Assembly: GCA_011503125.2 (NCBI GenBank)
Contig: WWBZ02000016.1
Location: forward strand, 4,154,001-4,218,000
Source: Botryosphaeria dothidea
Taxonomy: Eukaryota; Ascomycota; Dothideomycetes; Botryosphaeriales; Botryosphaeriaceae
DNA length: 64,000 nucleotides
Direction of reading: 5' to 3'
This document shows positions 41,209 to 53,175 of the stretch, piece after piece. Numbering within the stretch: the first letter of the stretch is position 1; each line of letters begins with the position of its first letter. Both the position numbers and the translations under genes were made by a program. The notes below the pieces were generated by a model. The model did not search any database, was not told the DNA's origin, and was given only the letters and a program-made list of their open reading frames with translations.

Positions 41209-43185
41209 ATGCTATCAACGGGCATAATCATCCTTGTATGCCACTCGGCGTTAACGATGAGCCACCTCGGAAATACGAGCAAGACCTTCACACCTTTTTT
41301 CTCTGTTTGTCGCCCTTACTGCGCCCTCACTTTTGTGCCTTTGCTCACCGACTCAGCGCCCCGATATCTTTCCAGTCTCTATTAGTATTACGACCGTCGA
41401 GCCTAACCTCGTCTCGCCTGGATATATTTTCACCGCGCCTTGGGGTTACAAGCTTCTTGATCACGACGTCGGTCCGCACATATTTGACAACGACGGTGTA
41501 TGGGTCGACCCTGAGAGCTTGGTAGTGAAACGCTGACAGTTGCTTGATAGAACCTCGTTTGGTCTGGTGCAGGCACCTTCGGTGGGGTATATAGCAGTCA
41601 TGGTCCGCATGTCTGCCAGTATCGTGGTAGTGACCACCTCTGTTACTATCAAGGATGGCAGAGTAGAGGGCACTCACAAGGTGTCGGTCTCATCGTAGAC
41701 AATGCTTATCAAGTCGTCAAAACCCTCCGTCTCGCAGGTCATGCGGCCGCACTGTTCGACATGCACGAATTCCACCTCATTGACGGCGGCAGACGTGCTC
41801 TTTTTACGGCCTATCAGGCTCAGCCGTACGACCTCTCACCGTATGGGATGTCCGAAAACTTAGGTTGGATTCACAACAGCATTTTCCAGGAAACATCCGT
41901 AGAGACTGGCGAGCTACTCTTTGAGTGGAGGAGCCTAGACCACGAGGAAACCTCACCAAAGCATGGTCAGGTTCTTCCCGGAGAGACGCTTGCCGGAGGA
42001 AAAGGGACAACGGCATCCGACGCCTGGGACTATTTTCACATCAACTCTATCGACAAAACCGAGGATGGGGACTACTTGATTTCTTCCCGTCACACTTCCT
42101 CCCTTTACAGAATCTCCGGAGAAGACGGACGAGTTCTCTGGCGCCTCGACGGCTGGTCTCTCTCAAGCCAGTTCCAAAAAGACTTCTACTTCTCCAGCCA
42201 ACACGACGCGCGATGGCAGCATTCAAACGCCACCCACGCCACCATAACCCTCTTCGACAACGCCTACGACGAATTCAAGCCGCACCACAACCAAACCCAC
42301 CCCTACTCCCGCGGCCTCGTCTTCACCATCAGCCACGCAACCCAAACCGCAACCTTCAGCCACGAGTACGCGCACCACGGCCCCGACGGCACCCGCATCC
42401 TCAGCGGGTCCCAAGGCAACTTCCAGCCGCTCCCCAACGGCAACGCCTTCGTGGGCTGGGGCTCTCGACCCTACTTCTCCGAGCACGGCGCGGACGGGAC
42501 GCCCGTGCTGCACGCCTCCTTCGACGCCCCCGCCGCGATGAACTACAAGGCCCGCAAGTACAACTGGACGGCCGTCCCCGCGCATGACCCCGCGCTCTGG
42601 GCCTTCTCGCTCGACGGCTCGGCGACGGCGTTGCACGTCTCGTGGAACGGCGCGACGACGGTCAGAACGTGGCGCTTCTACGCGTCCGACGGCGGCGTCG
42701 GGGGGCCGTGGCGGCGCGTGGGCGAGGCTGCGAAAGATGGGTTCGAGACGGTGTTGCGGTGGGACGGGTTCGCGCGGTTGGCGTACGCGGAGGCGGTGGA
42801 TGGGGAGGGGTCGGCGCTGAGGATGTCGGGGATCGTTGAGGTGTTTGTGCCGTCGGAGGGCCTGAGGCAGGCGTGTGATGTTGATGGCTGTGTTGAGGTT
42901 CCACGCGTCGGTGGTGGCGAGGGCGTTGCCTTTGAAGCGAGCGGGACGGGAGTGCAGGAGGAAGACTTCGACTCTACTTTCGACGGGAAGTCGCACTATC
43001 CACCTCAGCTAGCTCAAGACAAGCCTGGTGGTGTGCTGAGGCTGGGGTTGATTCTCAGTGCCGGCGTCGGTGTAGTTGGTTTAGGCGTCTGGTTATACCT
43101 GAAAGTGCGTAGGAGATTCCATGTAAATTATACGAAGCTGGATAGTGAGTTGTCCGACATTGGCAGTAGTGGGAATAGATTGTAG
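41209..43185 (+). CDS. Arylsulfotransferase-family (ASST) protein, secreted or membrane-anchored
   Basis: Model: exons 41,209-41,304, 41,357-41,495 and 41,573-43,185 (introns 52 and 77 nt). Exon 1 encodes a signal-peptide-like MLSTGIIILVCHSAL and is the least certain. Exon 2 has LVSPGYIFTAPWG and GPHIFDNDG. Exon 3 opens with VCQYRGSDHLCYYQG and then FDMHEFHLIDGGRRAL, HINSIDKTEDGDYLISSRH and GRVLWRLDG, the repeated blocks of the fungal arylsulfotransferase (ASST) family, which is beta-propeller-like. A single C-terminal membrane segment (VLRLGLILSAGVGVVGLGVWLYL) is followed by a basic cytosolic tail. The bacterial family moves sulfate between phenols; activity in fungi is largely untested. Confidence 0.8.
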
Positions 43186-43731
43186 TTCTTCAAATGTATA
43201 TAACAATTCATCGAACAAGTAGGTAAGAAAAAAAAAGGTCATGTGGGAAGTAGAAGCACTCGTCTGGATAGCGTTGTCACCAGAAGTGCAATATACTCAC
43301 ATTGGGATGAATGCTTCACAACTTGGGCCGAGTAACAAAGTAAACACATATCCCCGAACATTCTCAATCCCACTCCCATTCCCATCCTCGCCTCCGCATA
43401 CGTATTAGCCTTCTCTCACTCATACTTGACCCCGTCCGTACCCATGTCCCGGGGAATCTCTGGTCGAGCTCGCAGAGCAAAAGACGCGGCACCATCTCGT
43501 AAAAACGTGGTATTTGTTCTCTCAAAAATGCAAAAAGAACTGTGCCGATCTCATACAGACAATGACACAAACAATCCAACCAGTTGACCACACCTCCGAT
43601 CATTCGTCAGGAGTAAAACGCCCTCACAAACGCCCACCAACCCCTCGTCTTTGATGATGCTAATGCCATCCACATTTCCTGATGTTCTTTTTTTCCCCTA
43701 CCCCTGTTTCCAGACCGACCTTCTTTTCCAT
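43186..43731. other. Convergent intergenic region
   Basis: Holds the 3' UTRs of the plus-strand ASST-like gene and the minus-strand MCM7 gene. No gene seen. Confidence 0.5.
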
Positions 43732-46376
43732 CTACAAATCCTCGTCCATGCCATCCTCATCCGCCTCGATGAAGACCAATCTCGTACCCTCGCCCGCGGT
43801 TTGCCACACCTAAACACCTTGTCAGCGAGCCTGCTACCGAAAACATTAAAATACAAAAGGAAACTTACGTCAAGCATAGCATACTCATCGATAGCCTCCT
43901 CGAACTGGTCCGCCGTGAAGCCCTTGGCCAACACTCTCTCCCTAACCCTCCTCAGATCCAGTTCGCCAGTCGCACCATCTCCCACAGCCGCAGCGCCGCT
44001 GTCCTTCATCGCGCGGATGAGGTGGTAGATCCTAGAGGCCGGGGTCTGATCGGCGCCGCGCTGGCGGTCGTCCTGGTACAGTGATGCCTTGCTGACCTCA
44101 ACAAGGCGCAGCGCCTCGTCGACGTCCTCGGCGATGACCGTCTCGGCGAAGCGCAAACGGGCGAGCGCCTGCGCGATGCGGAGAACACCGAGCAGAGTAC
44201 GTGGTGAGGTGTGCGTGAAGGCCCGGCGTTGCGACTCGTCGCGGGCTTGCTGCTGGCGCATGCGGACATATGCGCCGACCATGTAGTCGGACACCTCCTG
44301 TGGGACGGTTGGGCGGAAGGAGCGCGCACGGGCGACCCACTGGCGGACTTCGTGCGGGGTGAAGACGGGACCGCTGCCGTTGCCGGCGGTTTCAGGGTGC
44401 TTGTTGTGGATGTGGACGTGGGTAACGTGGCGAGCGAGCTCCTCGTCGGCGTCACGGGAGGGGGTATCAAGGATGAGGAAAAGGACGTCGAAACGGGAGA
44501 GTAGCGCGGCAGGAAGGTTGATGTTCTCGACGGGGGAGATGCGAGGGTTATAGCGGCCGTAGAGAGGGTTAGCGGCGGCGAGAATGGACGTGCGAGCGTT
44601 GAGGGTGGTGGTGATTCCAGCTTTGCTGATAGAGATGGTCTGCTGTTCCATGACTTCGTGAATGGCAGTACGGTCTGAGTCATCCATCTTATCGAATTCA
44701 TCGATACAGCACATGCCGTTGTCAGCAAGAACAAGAGCACCACCCTCAAGAACCATTTCATCCGTGACGGGATCACGCATGACTGCTGCGGTCAAACCAA
44801 CACCACTGCTACCGCGGCCAGTGGTGTAAACGCCACGGGGTGCAACCTTGGTGATGTATTTGAGGAGCTGGGATTTGGCAACACCAGGATCACCCATCAA
44901 ACAAACGTTGATGTCACCACGGATACGCATGCCGTCTCCCATTTCCTTCGTCACACCGCCGATAAGCTGCAGCAACAGCGCCTTCTTCACATCCAAGTGT
45001 CCGTAGATTTCAGGAGCAATGGAGCGAGAAAGGTATTCGTAAAGCTGACCAGATCTCTCTAGTTCGTTCATCCGACGAATGGTGGGCTGAGCAAGAACGA
45101 TGTCGTCGTATGCCTTCTTATGCTGGTTCACGTATTGCGCCTCGAGGTAGGTGTCTGTGAGTAGCCCTGCGCGAATGGCCTTGAATCCGGTGTAAGGAAT
45201 AGGGAGGAAAATGCCGGCAATGTCAACGACATCGCCGGGGTTGATCTGGCGGACTATTGCGCCATGCAAGTGAACTGTTAATTGCCTAGGAATGTGACCA
45301 ACGGGAACCTGATCAGCCATCTCCTGGATCTTGACCTCTTGGAACGGCAGAAATTTCGATGCACGGGTAGAGAGGAACAATTGGCCCTTGGCGTTGTTTT
45401 CCTTGCATTCTTTTGAGGGACACTCAACGAGAGGCGTGAACTGCTTTGCAGTAATGGGCTGGAAGATCTCGCAACCGCAGCGGTCGCAAGAATAAGCATT
45501 GACCTGTACTGCTGGCTTGACGTCCGAGACCCTCGTCGTAATACCCCGCACGGTAATGAGGTGTCCCAAGTGTTCGCCACGTACTTGCCGCACAGCCAAT
45601 GCCTTTGAGCCGCGCTCACTGCTCGACCCGGAGGGAGTGACAGGCTTGAAGTTGAGGGAATATCTCCTGGTCAGTTCGGGGGGGAAGATCGAGTCGGGGG
45701 TAGGACCGGCCCCCTCGGCGTCAGCAGACTCCTGTATTCTCTCGTTGCGCTTCGAACGTTGGGTCATGATGATATCGAGAACGTCGTCCTTGAAGCTATA
45801 CTAGGCATTAGGGCAAATCCTCGCGCGTTGAGCGGACCATCTTACTTCGGCTCAGACCTGGGTTCGGGCATGGCCTTGTCCACTGCTCTCGAGAAGAGCT
45901 CAATGTAGTGATGCGCGTTCCTTTCAACCGACTCGACCAGGCGCAGGTCGGGGCTGTCTTCGCCAAGGCTCTTCTCATACTGGACGGCTAGGGTTAGCAA
46001 CAGTCGGGCGCAAGATTCCGGGGAACCGTACCTGATCCAAATCATCCAATTCTATCAAGACCTGATTGGTCTTCCGGTCGGCAACATCCTGGAGGAGCTG
46101 CATGTACTTGTGCTTGGGATCGCGTGGGCGACGAGATCTCTGAGGGCCAGCGTCGTCAGACTCGTCCATGAAATCGTACTCCTCATCGTCGCCATCGATC
46201 TGTAGGCCCTCTAGTGCATCCGCTGCCTCGGTGGAGGAGGACTTGTAGTTGCGCAAGAAGTCCTCGAAGGCGGCTACGGCGCGGGTTAGCTTTTGTTTTG
46301 GGCGGTGCAAAACATGCAGAAACGCACCTTGCTGCTCGCCATAGTGGACCGGGGAACGGTAAGTCAGGAGCGCCAT
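43732..46376 (-). CDS. mcm7: DNA replication licensing factor MCM7
   Basis: Five exons: 46,328-46,376, 46,032-46,273, 45,846-45,979, 43,869-45,795 and 43,732-43,809, giving about 809 aa, the usual length for fungal MCM7. Subunit of the MCM2-7 replicative helicase in the nucleus. Motifs: N-terminal zinc finger CDRCGCEIF...CPSKEC, Walker [12 protein letters not shown] (residue about 440), Walker B CIDEFDKM and arginine finger SRFD. The open frame continues past the last intron donor, but a GTAAGT...TTTAG intron restores the conserved acidic end (GMDEDL). It is divergently transcribed from PEX1 with 371 bp between start codons. Confidence 0.95.
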
Positions 46377-46747
46377 TGCGCTACAGGAGGAGAAGACACG
46401 GGAGAGGCGACGCGAGGGGTCGAATGGTTGTGGAGGGCGGGCAGTGGGAGGGTGGTGAGGATAGATGATGAGCTTTGGCGAGAAGCCGCACTGCAGGCGC
46501 AGGGATTCACGTCGGCGCGTCTGGACGCGTCCGCCGACCGGCCACGCGTTCTGCGCAATAGGGCGGTGGAGCGTGCCGGAGTGAGGGAGACTACGTCGCA
46601 CCAAGCAGACAGGGCACGCGGGCAGCCTGGGGCTCACAGCGCGGAGCGGGCCGAGGTTCGTGAATGGAGCTGGTCGGATGCGGCTTCAAGCTTCACAGCA
46701 ATGCGACACCACTCGCCCTTCCTCCTGCATCCCGAGTTACGCAAGCC
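46377..46747. promoter_or_regulatory. Shared promoter region of MCM7 and PEX1
   Basis: 371 bp between two divergent start codons, GC-rich, no TATA box seen. The short frames here look like chance. Confidence 0.5.
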
Positions 46748-49700
46748 ATGGCCCCGGCGCCGAAGAAGCCCGCCGCCGTGCAGGCCGAGGTCGCCCTCCT
46801 GCACTCGCTGAAGAACTGCCTGGTCAACCTGCCCGCCGCGCTCGTCTCGGTGCTTGTGAACGCCAATACCGTGAGCTGCCCGCCGCCGCGCCTGTCGACC
46901 CAGCCCGGCTGACACATACCCCTAGGTTGCGCAAAACGTCGTTGTCGAGCTGACCTACCGTCAACCCAGCCCCGACACCGCTGCAGCATCCAATGGCACC
47001 AAGTCCGTCCAGAGATCCGTCTTCCTCGGGTGGACGGGCATGCAGGCCCAGCGCAAGCCCGCTCCCGTTGTAGGCAGAGATGGAATCGCAGGAAACAGAG
47101 GCAGTCCGGTCGGCAGAGAGCAAGACCTAGCTGTTGTCGAGCTGGATGCTACGTTTGGACGACTGCTTGGGCTCGGCGATGGTCAGAAGGTAAACAACAC
47201 CACCCAAGTGCTATTGCACGATGCGCCCATTGACCGCCGATAGTAGGTCGGCATATTACTGCATCTGGACCCTCCGCAAGCACATACTATAAACATCGAG
47301 CCCTTAACACCCGCAGATTGGGAGAGTATGTCTGTCAAGTCTGCTGTTCGCCCGCCTCCACTAACCATGCGCTTTCGCTAGTGATCGAGCTGCATGCCCA
47401 ATTCTTGGAACTGAATTTCCTCTCCCAAGTCCGCGCCCTTCCGAATCCAGCTTTCTCCCCGTCCTCGGAGTCTGAGAAACAGCCTGCGCATCCTCTCACG
47501 CTCCATCTGTCTCCGACATCGACCGCCAATATCATAGTGAAATCCCTGACACCCCCTCCGCCGCCCGCATCTCCATTCGTCAAGATTTCGCCTGACGCAG
47601 AAGTCATTGTTGCCCCGAAGACACGCCAAAAGCCTGGAAGAGGAGATAGCAGGAGCGTAGCTAGTACCAGCCGCAAGAGCCAGGGAGGACGCAGTTCGGC
47701 TAGTACCGTTAGACGGAGGAGTAAAAAGGATGATGCTAGTGGTCGTGGCGCTGTCTTTCTGCGTGGGGTTGACCGCGGACTCGGTGGGGATTGGTTCGAT
47801 GATCTGGAAGAAAACATTCGAAACGTCGGCCTCAAGGTGTGGGTAGACCCGGACATTCTTCTCCTCAAAGCCCTGCGAGGCGTTACCTGGGTGTACGTCT
47901 CCATCGTCAAGCCCACCGGGATACAAGAACCCGTAGATCCGCAAAAGGAAGCGGAGACTGAAAAGCCTGGTACCAAGATCGTCGCGCGCCTCGGTGCCTG
48001 GGACGATGCGCCTGATAGCCAGCATGTCGCCATTTCTTCCACTCTCTGCAAGGCGCTCGGAGCAGAAGGGCTGCTTGGTGGTCTGGTGCGGATTGAAGCT
48101 GCTCCTCCGCAGGCCGGAAAATCCTCGTTGACGAAGTCAAACAACATCAGAGCTCTGAAGATCTCCCCGTTTGCCACGGCTGTCGTTCAGCAAAATGCAG
48201 GCTTAAAGTTCGGAGGGGAGTCAAAGCAGGAAAAAGAGGAGGCTGCCTACAACATTAGAGAATTGTATGGATCAGACCGGGCCAACGCCATTCTCGATGG
48301 CCCTTTGACATGTGGTATGGTATTACCGCCTGTTGAGGGGAAGGAGGATCTATGGACTGGTGCTATTCTCCGATTCGATCCACCATCGAGCACGGTCCAA
48401 GAATCAGCGAAGTATCCCTGGTGGCTCTTGGGTGCTGAAAAGAAGAACATACCACTCGAGGTTGAGACAGAAATCAGCAAACCGCCAAGCACACTGCAAA
48501 GCTGGTCGCTGGGTGAGGCCCTGGCACGGGTGCCTCCTACGTTGGTCGGGATAGACACGCTCATTGGGCAGCTGATGTCTCATCTCACACACTCCTCATC
48601 AGTCTTGCTGACGGGTGGTCTGGGTGCTGGTAAAACGGGCTTGTCTCAGCTACTTGCACATCGTCTGCGGAGTGAATATCTTTTCCACACTGCATATTTT
48701 CCTTGCCGCTCGCTTGTAACAGACGAGACACGCGTTTCTACTATCAAGGAGACTCTATCCAGGCTCTTTGCTGGAGCTGCTTGGGGAGCCAGACTTGGGG
48801 GGCATGCAATCGTGATCCTCGATGACCTGGATAAGCTATGTCCCGTGGAGACTGAACTTCAAGTTGGAGGCGAGAACGGTAGGAACAGGCACATCAGCGA
48901 GAGCGTGTGCTCCATCGTCAAGCAATACTGCTCCATGGACTTGAGAGTAGTTTTGCTCGCCACTGGCCAGAGCAAGGAAGCGGTCCATAATGTGATTATC
49001 GGAGGACATGTTGTCCGAGAAATTGTTTCTCTAAAAGCTCCGAACAAAGAAGGAAGAAGGAAGGTTCTGGAAAAACTTGTTATTCAGGACGACGAGACAA
49101 AGGATTCATCCCCGAAACTTAACGGTGCCAGCAATCATGCGGCATCATCTCACGATGCCAACGCTTGGATGGACGGTTCCGTATCGGGAGGCAGCCGGCC
49201 GAGCACATCCCATAAAGCTGAGACGAAGGGTGGCTTCATAGTGGACCCCAACATCGACTTCCTTGACCTCGCTGGACAGACCGACGGCTATATGCCAGGC
49301 GACCTCGTCTTACTCGTATCTCGGGCAAGGAGTGAGGCACTCATTCGCTCCGTCAGCGACGTATCGATTTCAGCCACTGACCCTGTCAGCCTCACCCAAG
49401 ACGACTTCACCAGCGCTCTCGATGGGTTCACTCCTGCATCACTTCGTAATGTAACGCTTCAATCCAGCACCACCCGCTGGGACTCCATCGGCGGCCTTCA
49501 CTCTACCCGCCAAACCCTGCTCGAAACCCTTCAATACCCTACCACGTACGCCCCAATCTTCGCGCAATGCCCACTGCGGCTCCGCTCCGGTCTTCTTCTC
49601 TACGGCTACCCTGGTTGCGGTAAGACGCTCCTCGCCTCCGCCGTCGCCGGCGAATGCGGCCTAAACTTCATCTCCGTCAAGGGTCCCGAAATCCTGAACA

Positions 49701-50689
49701 AGTACATCGGCGCGTCGGAAAAGAGCGTGCGCGACCTATTCGAGCGGGCGGAGGCGGCCAAGCCCTGCGTCCTCTTCTTCGACGAGTTCGACTCGATCGC
49801 GCCCAAGCGCGGCCACGACAGCACGGGCGTGACGGACCGCGTCGTCAACCAGCTGCTCACGCAGATGGACGGCGCCGAGGGCCTGTCGGGCGTGTACATT
49901 CTGGCGGCGACATCGCGGCCGGACCTCATCGACCCGGCGCTGCTGCGCCCCGGCCGCCTCGACAAGAGCCTGCTCTGCGACATGCCCAGCTTCGAGGAGC
50001 GCGTCGACGTGCTGAAGGCCGTGACGCGCAAGCTGAGGGTCAGCCCCGCGGTGCTGGACGAGCGCGCCGAGGAGCACAGCATCCGCGAGATCGCCGGCCG
50101 CACCGAGGGCTACTCAGGCGCCGACCTGCAGGCCGTCGCGTACAACGCCCAGCTCGAAGCCATCCACGACGTCCTCGGCGACGGCGACCTGCTCGTCGAG
50201 GACGATGACGCGCCCGCTAAGAAGGCTAACGGCGTCAAGGAGAGCAAGAAGAAGGGCGGCGCGTCCGGCTTGGACTTCATGCACTTCAGGTACGGCGACG
50301 AAGAGGACGCAGACGAGGGCGCTGGCAACGCGCCACTGTCGAAGGCGGCGGCGCTGGGCGAGCGGGCGCGCATCGCGGCCAAGATCCAGGAGATGCAGGC
50401 GCTGCGCCGGAAGCAGAAGCAGCAGCAACAGCAGCAATCATCCGCGCCGTCGCTCAACCCGCAGTCGAAAAACAAGTCCGCGGGGGATGACGACGAGAAG
50501 GAGAACAAGGAGCCCGTCATCGAGTGGCACCACTTCGAGTCGTCGCTCGGGTCGACGCGCAGCTCCATCTCCGAGCAGGAGAGGAGGCGGCTGGCGGGCA
50601 TCTACCGCGAGTTTGTCGTCGGGCGGAACGGCGAGATGCCGTCGGGGCAGGGAGGGACGGAGATTGGGGGCAGGACGAGTTTGATGTAG
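46748..50689 (+). CDS. pex1: Peroxin PEX1, double AAA ATPase of peroxisome import
   Basis: Exons 46,748-46,870, 46,926-47,189, 47,247-47,325 and 47,382-50,689, about 1,257 aa. PEX1 with PEX6 extracts the ubiquitinated receptor PEX5 from the peroxisomal membrane. The N-terminal domain (VALLHSLKNCLVNLP) matches the PEX1 double-psi-barrel. D1 has Walker A GGLGAGKTG (residue about 570) and an ILDDLD Walker B with Asp instead of catalytic Glu, as usual for the PEX1 D1 ring. D2 has GYPGCGKTLLAS (residue about 900), LFFDEFDSIAPKRG and the LLRPGRLD region. The C-terminal tail is low complexity (KQKQQQQQQ). The first coding exons would be missed by simple ORF calling. Confidence 0.95.
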
Positions 50690-51304
50690 ATATGCGCTCT
50701 TCTTGTTCATGTTTGGTGCCTGGCCGTTGGGGCTATGTGTGGAAAGGTGCGGTGGCTGTTTGTTGTTGTTCTATCTTTTTTTTGTTCTTGTACGATTGAT
50801 GTACGGTTGACACGGAGATGAAGGCAAAATTCTCTTGATCTTGCTACCGGTGGCTTCACTCTGGGCCATCATGTCTTCAGCGTGTAGCATACCATCGAAT
50901 ATTCTGTGGGTTGATTGCGAGCTTGACGTTAATCAATGAGCGGGTTTTCATGGCGAGAACGAGAAAGATCCCTTCGTATACAGTGCACATATCTACTGGA
51001 AAATAGTACAATGGCAAGAGAATCAATAGCATCGCCCAAGGAAATAAGCAGTAGCATAACGGCAGCAGAGCAACAAAGAGAGCAACAAGCGGTAAGGGCC
51101 AGAAGTGACAAGGGTACCAATTCATTTCTTCCGGATTCCTTTCGGAACATCGAACAGGGGAGGAAGAACACGAAAATGAAAGGAATATAAGGTTGGGATA
51201 TCAAGTGGAGCCTCTTCCTCTCTTTTTCCCTTTATCTTTGCTAATCAAGAAATTTCACGCACACAACCTCCGCTCTCCCAACAAGTGCCGCTCCCATCCC
51301 CCTC
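50690..51304. other. Convergent intergenic region PEX1/MPC1
   Basis: 3' regions of two convergent genes. No coding signal. Confidence 0.5.
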
Positions 51305-52442
51305 TTAGTTACCAGTGACCTTCTCCTTCGCGGTCTCGAGGCCCTCCTTGGCCTTCTCCTGGAGGGACTTTTCCCGGCCGCCCAGGCTGGTTTGAGTTAG
51401 CAGGGGATGGTGATAGATTTTGGGCGCTTCTTTGAAGGACGTACTGCCAGTGGTTGAGGTACCGGTAACCCTGCACAACCTGTGCCGACCAGTTGACCGC
51501 GTGGCAGCCGAAGAGGAGGTAGTTCTTCGGGGTGACAGCGAGGGCGTAGCGCATGAAGACGGACGAGTAGCCGATGAGGGCTGCGGTCATACCACCGGAG
51601 ATACTATGGGTTGAAACATGTCAGTCCTTCCATTACGCAGCATTCTTGCACTGACACCGTGTTCGCCGGGACCAAGGATCTTGCTCCATCCATGCCAAGA
51701 ATATGCGTCAGACCCTGGCAACGGCAGTAAATAGTCCGCCATTTTGTTTTGCCGCCTCTCGCCGCTACGCTGACCATCATGCTCCGGTGGCCGTACGATT
51801 GCTCCAATCCACAACATTGTTCGACGCTTTTATCCCAGCCGGACCAGCCGCACGTGTAGACACCGACAGCCAACAGAACAGTGTGCCGGCAGGAAGAAGC
51901 GTGTACGATAACCAGCGAACGGAGATATCAGGAAGAGAAGGCATCTTGCGGAGGACCCGAACCGTGCGCAGCGCTGATCAGACGATTTCGTATGTTGAGG
52001 GATATAATTCGTATGACGCCTTCCGCGCACGAGGTTCGGCGAGCAAGATCGAAAGGGCACAGAACAGGGTTCGGAAAGAGCAGTGTTTCCTCACATCTCT
52101 GGGTCCTTCTGCGTGTCCATGACAGCTGCGAGCGGGATGCCGAAGTTGGAGGCCGGGCCCCAGAAATCTGCGGGAACAAATCTTGCGTGTCAGCGCAACG
52201 GACCCGAAAGCTCGTGCGGGGAATTTAGAGAGTGGGATGGGATCGGAATAAGCGCCATGGAGCGATTGGAAGCGCGATTGAGTGTTGCGCGGTATCCTGC
52301 GAAGCTCCGGTGCAGTTGCGCGGCTTGGTCCGGAAAGGTGAGGGCGAAAGGTGGAGTAACAAAACGTACGGGTCGAGCAGAAATAATCCAGCGCCTTGTT
52401 GGAGCGGATTTTGGCGTTGATAGCCTTAATTGCGGCGGCCAT
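51305..52442 (-). CDS. mpc1: Mitochondrial pyruvate carrier subunit MPC1
   Basis: Four exons: 52,370-52,442, 52,095-52,167, 51,445-51,603 and 51,305-51,386, about 128 aa. The introns are 202, 491 and 58 nt. The joined product reads through [30 protein letters not shown] and [19 protein letters not shown], the MPC1 signature. It forms the inner-membrane heterodimer that imports pyruvate into the matrix. A 27-codon lysine-rich C-terminal tail follows the last intron (branch site CTAAC before AAACCAG). The 491-nt second intron is unusually long for this region, about ten times its neighbours. Confidence 0.92.
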
Positions 52443-53175
52443 TGTGGGCGGAGGGAGAGATGCGAGAGGCGCAAAGCGGCAAAAACGAAAAGGAGTGGTG
52501 AAGGAGAGGTGGTGAGAGGGAGAAGTGGTGTTGGGAGCTTCCAGCAGGATGACTTTACTCAGCGGCGGAGTTCCGAAGGGCGGGTGTTGAGCCAGTGCTC
52601 AGGCCCGCTGCAGCCATGCGGGAAGTGGGAACTGGTCACGTGCCCCGCTTTTTACAGCTTTTAACCCCGATGCCATTGGGCTAGGGACTTGTCATCAGCT
52701 GTGAATCAGACAACTGTGACCCGCCTGATACTCGCGGGCATTTGGGGAGCGCCAGTGTTTCGCCGAACATCAGTAGCTTAGAAGGGTGTGTATGCAAAGC
52801 TTTTCATTCTAATCCTCTTGAGTCCATACTAGCCTTCGCTACCAACATTCCGTTCATTGCAAAGGGTAGTCGTGTTGTAGAAGAAGATCGTGCCACAGAG
52901 TCCAATTGCTGCCTATGGTACACCATTTTGCTATTATGCAAAACTCAACTGACTCCTCCATTAACGCCCTTGAGTATCCTCTCATCCCACTTGCCTTACA
53001 CCGCCATCGACGGAATGTTCCAGCCCAATTTCAAGGTGAAAGGCTTTTGATAATGCAACCACAGCCGTGTGGTCGAATCGTAGTAGCTGTCCGGGTGTGC
53101 GACGTCATTTTCAGGCTCCATGATGGACCACTCGAGCCAACCTCTTTACAAATTCTCCCCGCTCAAGCGTGCTGA
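52443..53175. other. Intergenic region upstream of MPC1 and downstream of SmB
   Basis: No gene recognised. It holds the MPC1 promoter and the SmB 3' UTR, with a small inverted motif (cccgcctgatactcgcggg) near 52,720. Confidence 0.4.

Noticed and set aside
45845..45847. Non-canonical intron ends between MCM7 exons 3 and 4
   Set aside because: A first reading suggested TA-AG or GT-TA ends, but the acceptor TATAG 5 nt further on gives a normal GT-AG intron and the conserved [11 protein letters not shown] junction.
46364..46811. ORFs on both strands in the MCM7/PEX1 promoter region
   Set aside because: They overlap supported first exons in other frames and show no conservation pattern.
51703..52122. 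139-aa plus-strand ORF antisense to MPC1
   Set aside because: Lies mostly within the MPC1 intron and exon 2 complement; no domain.
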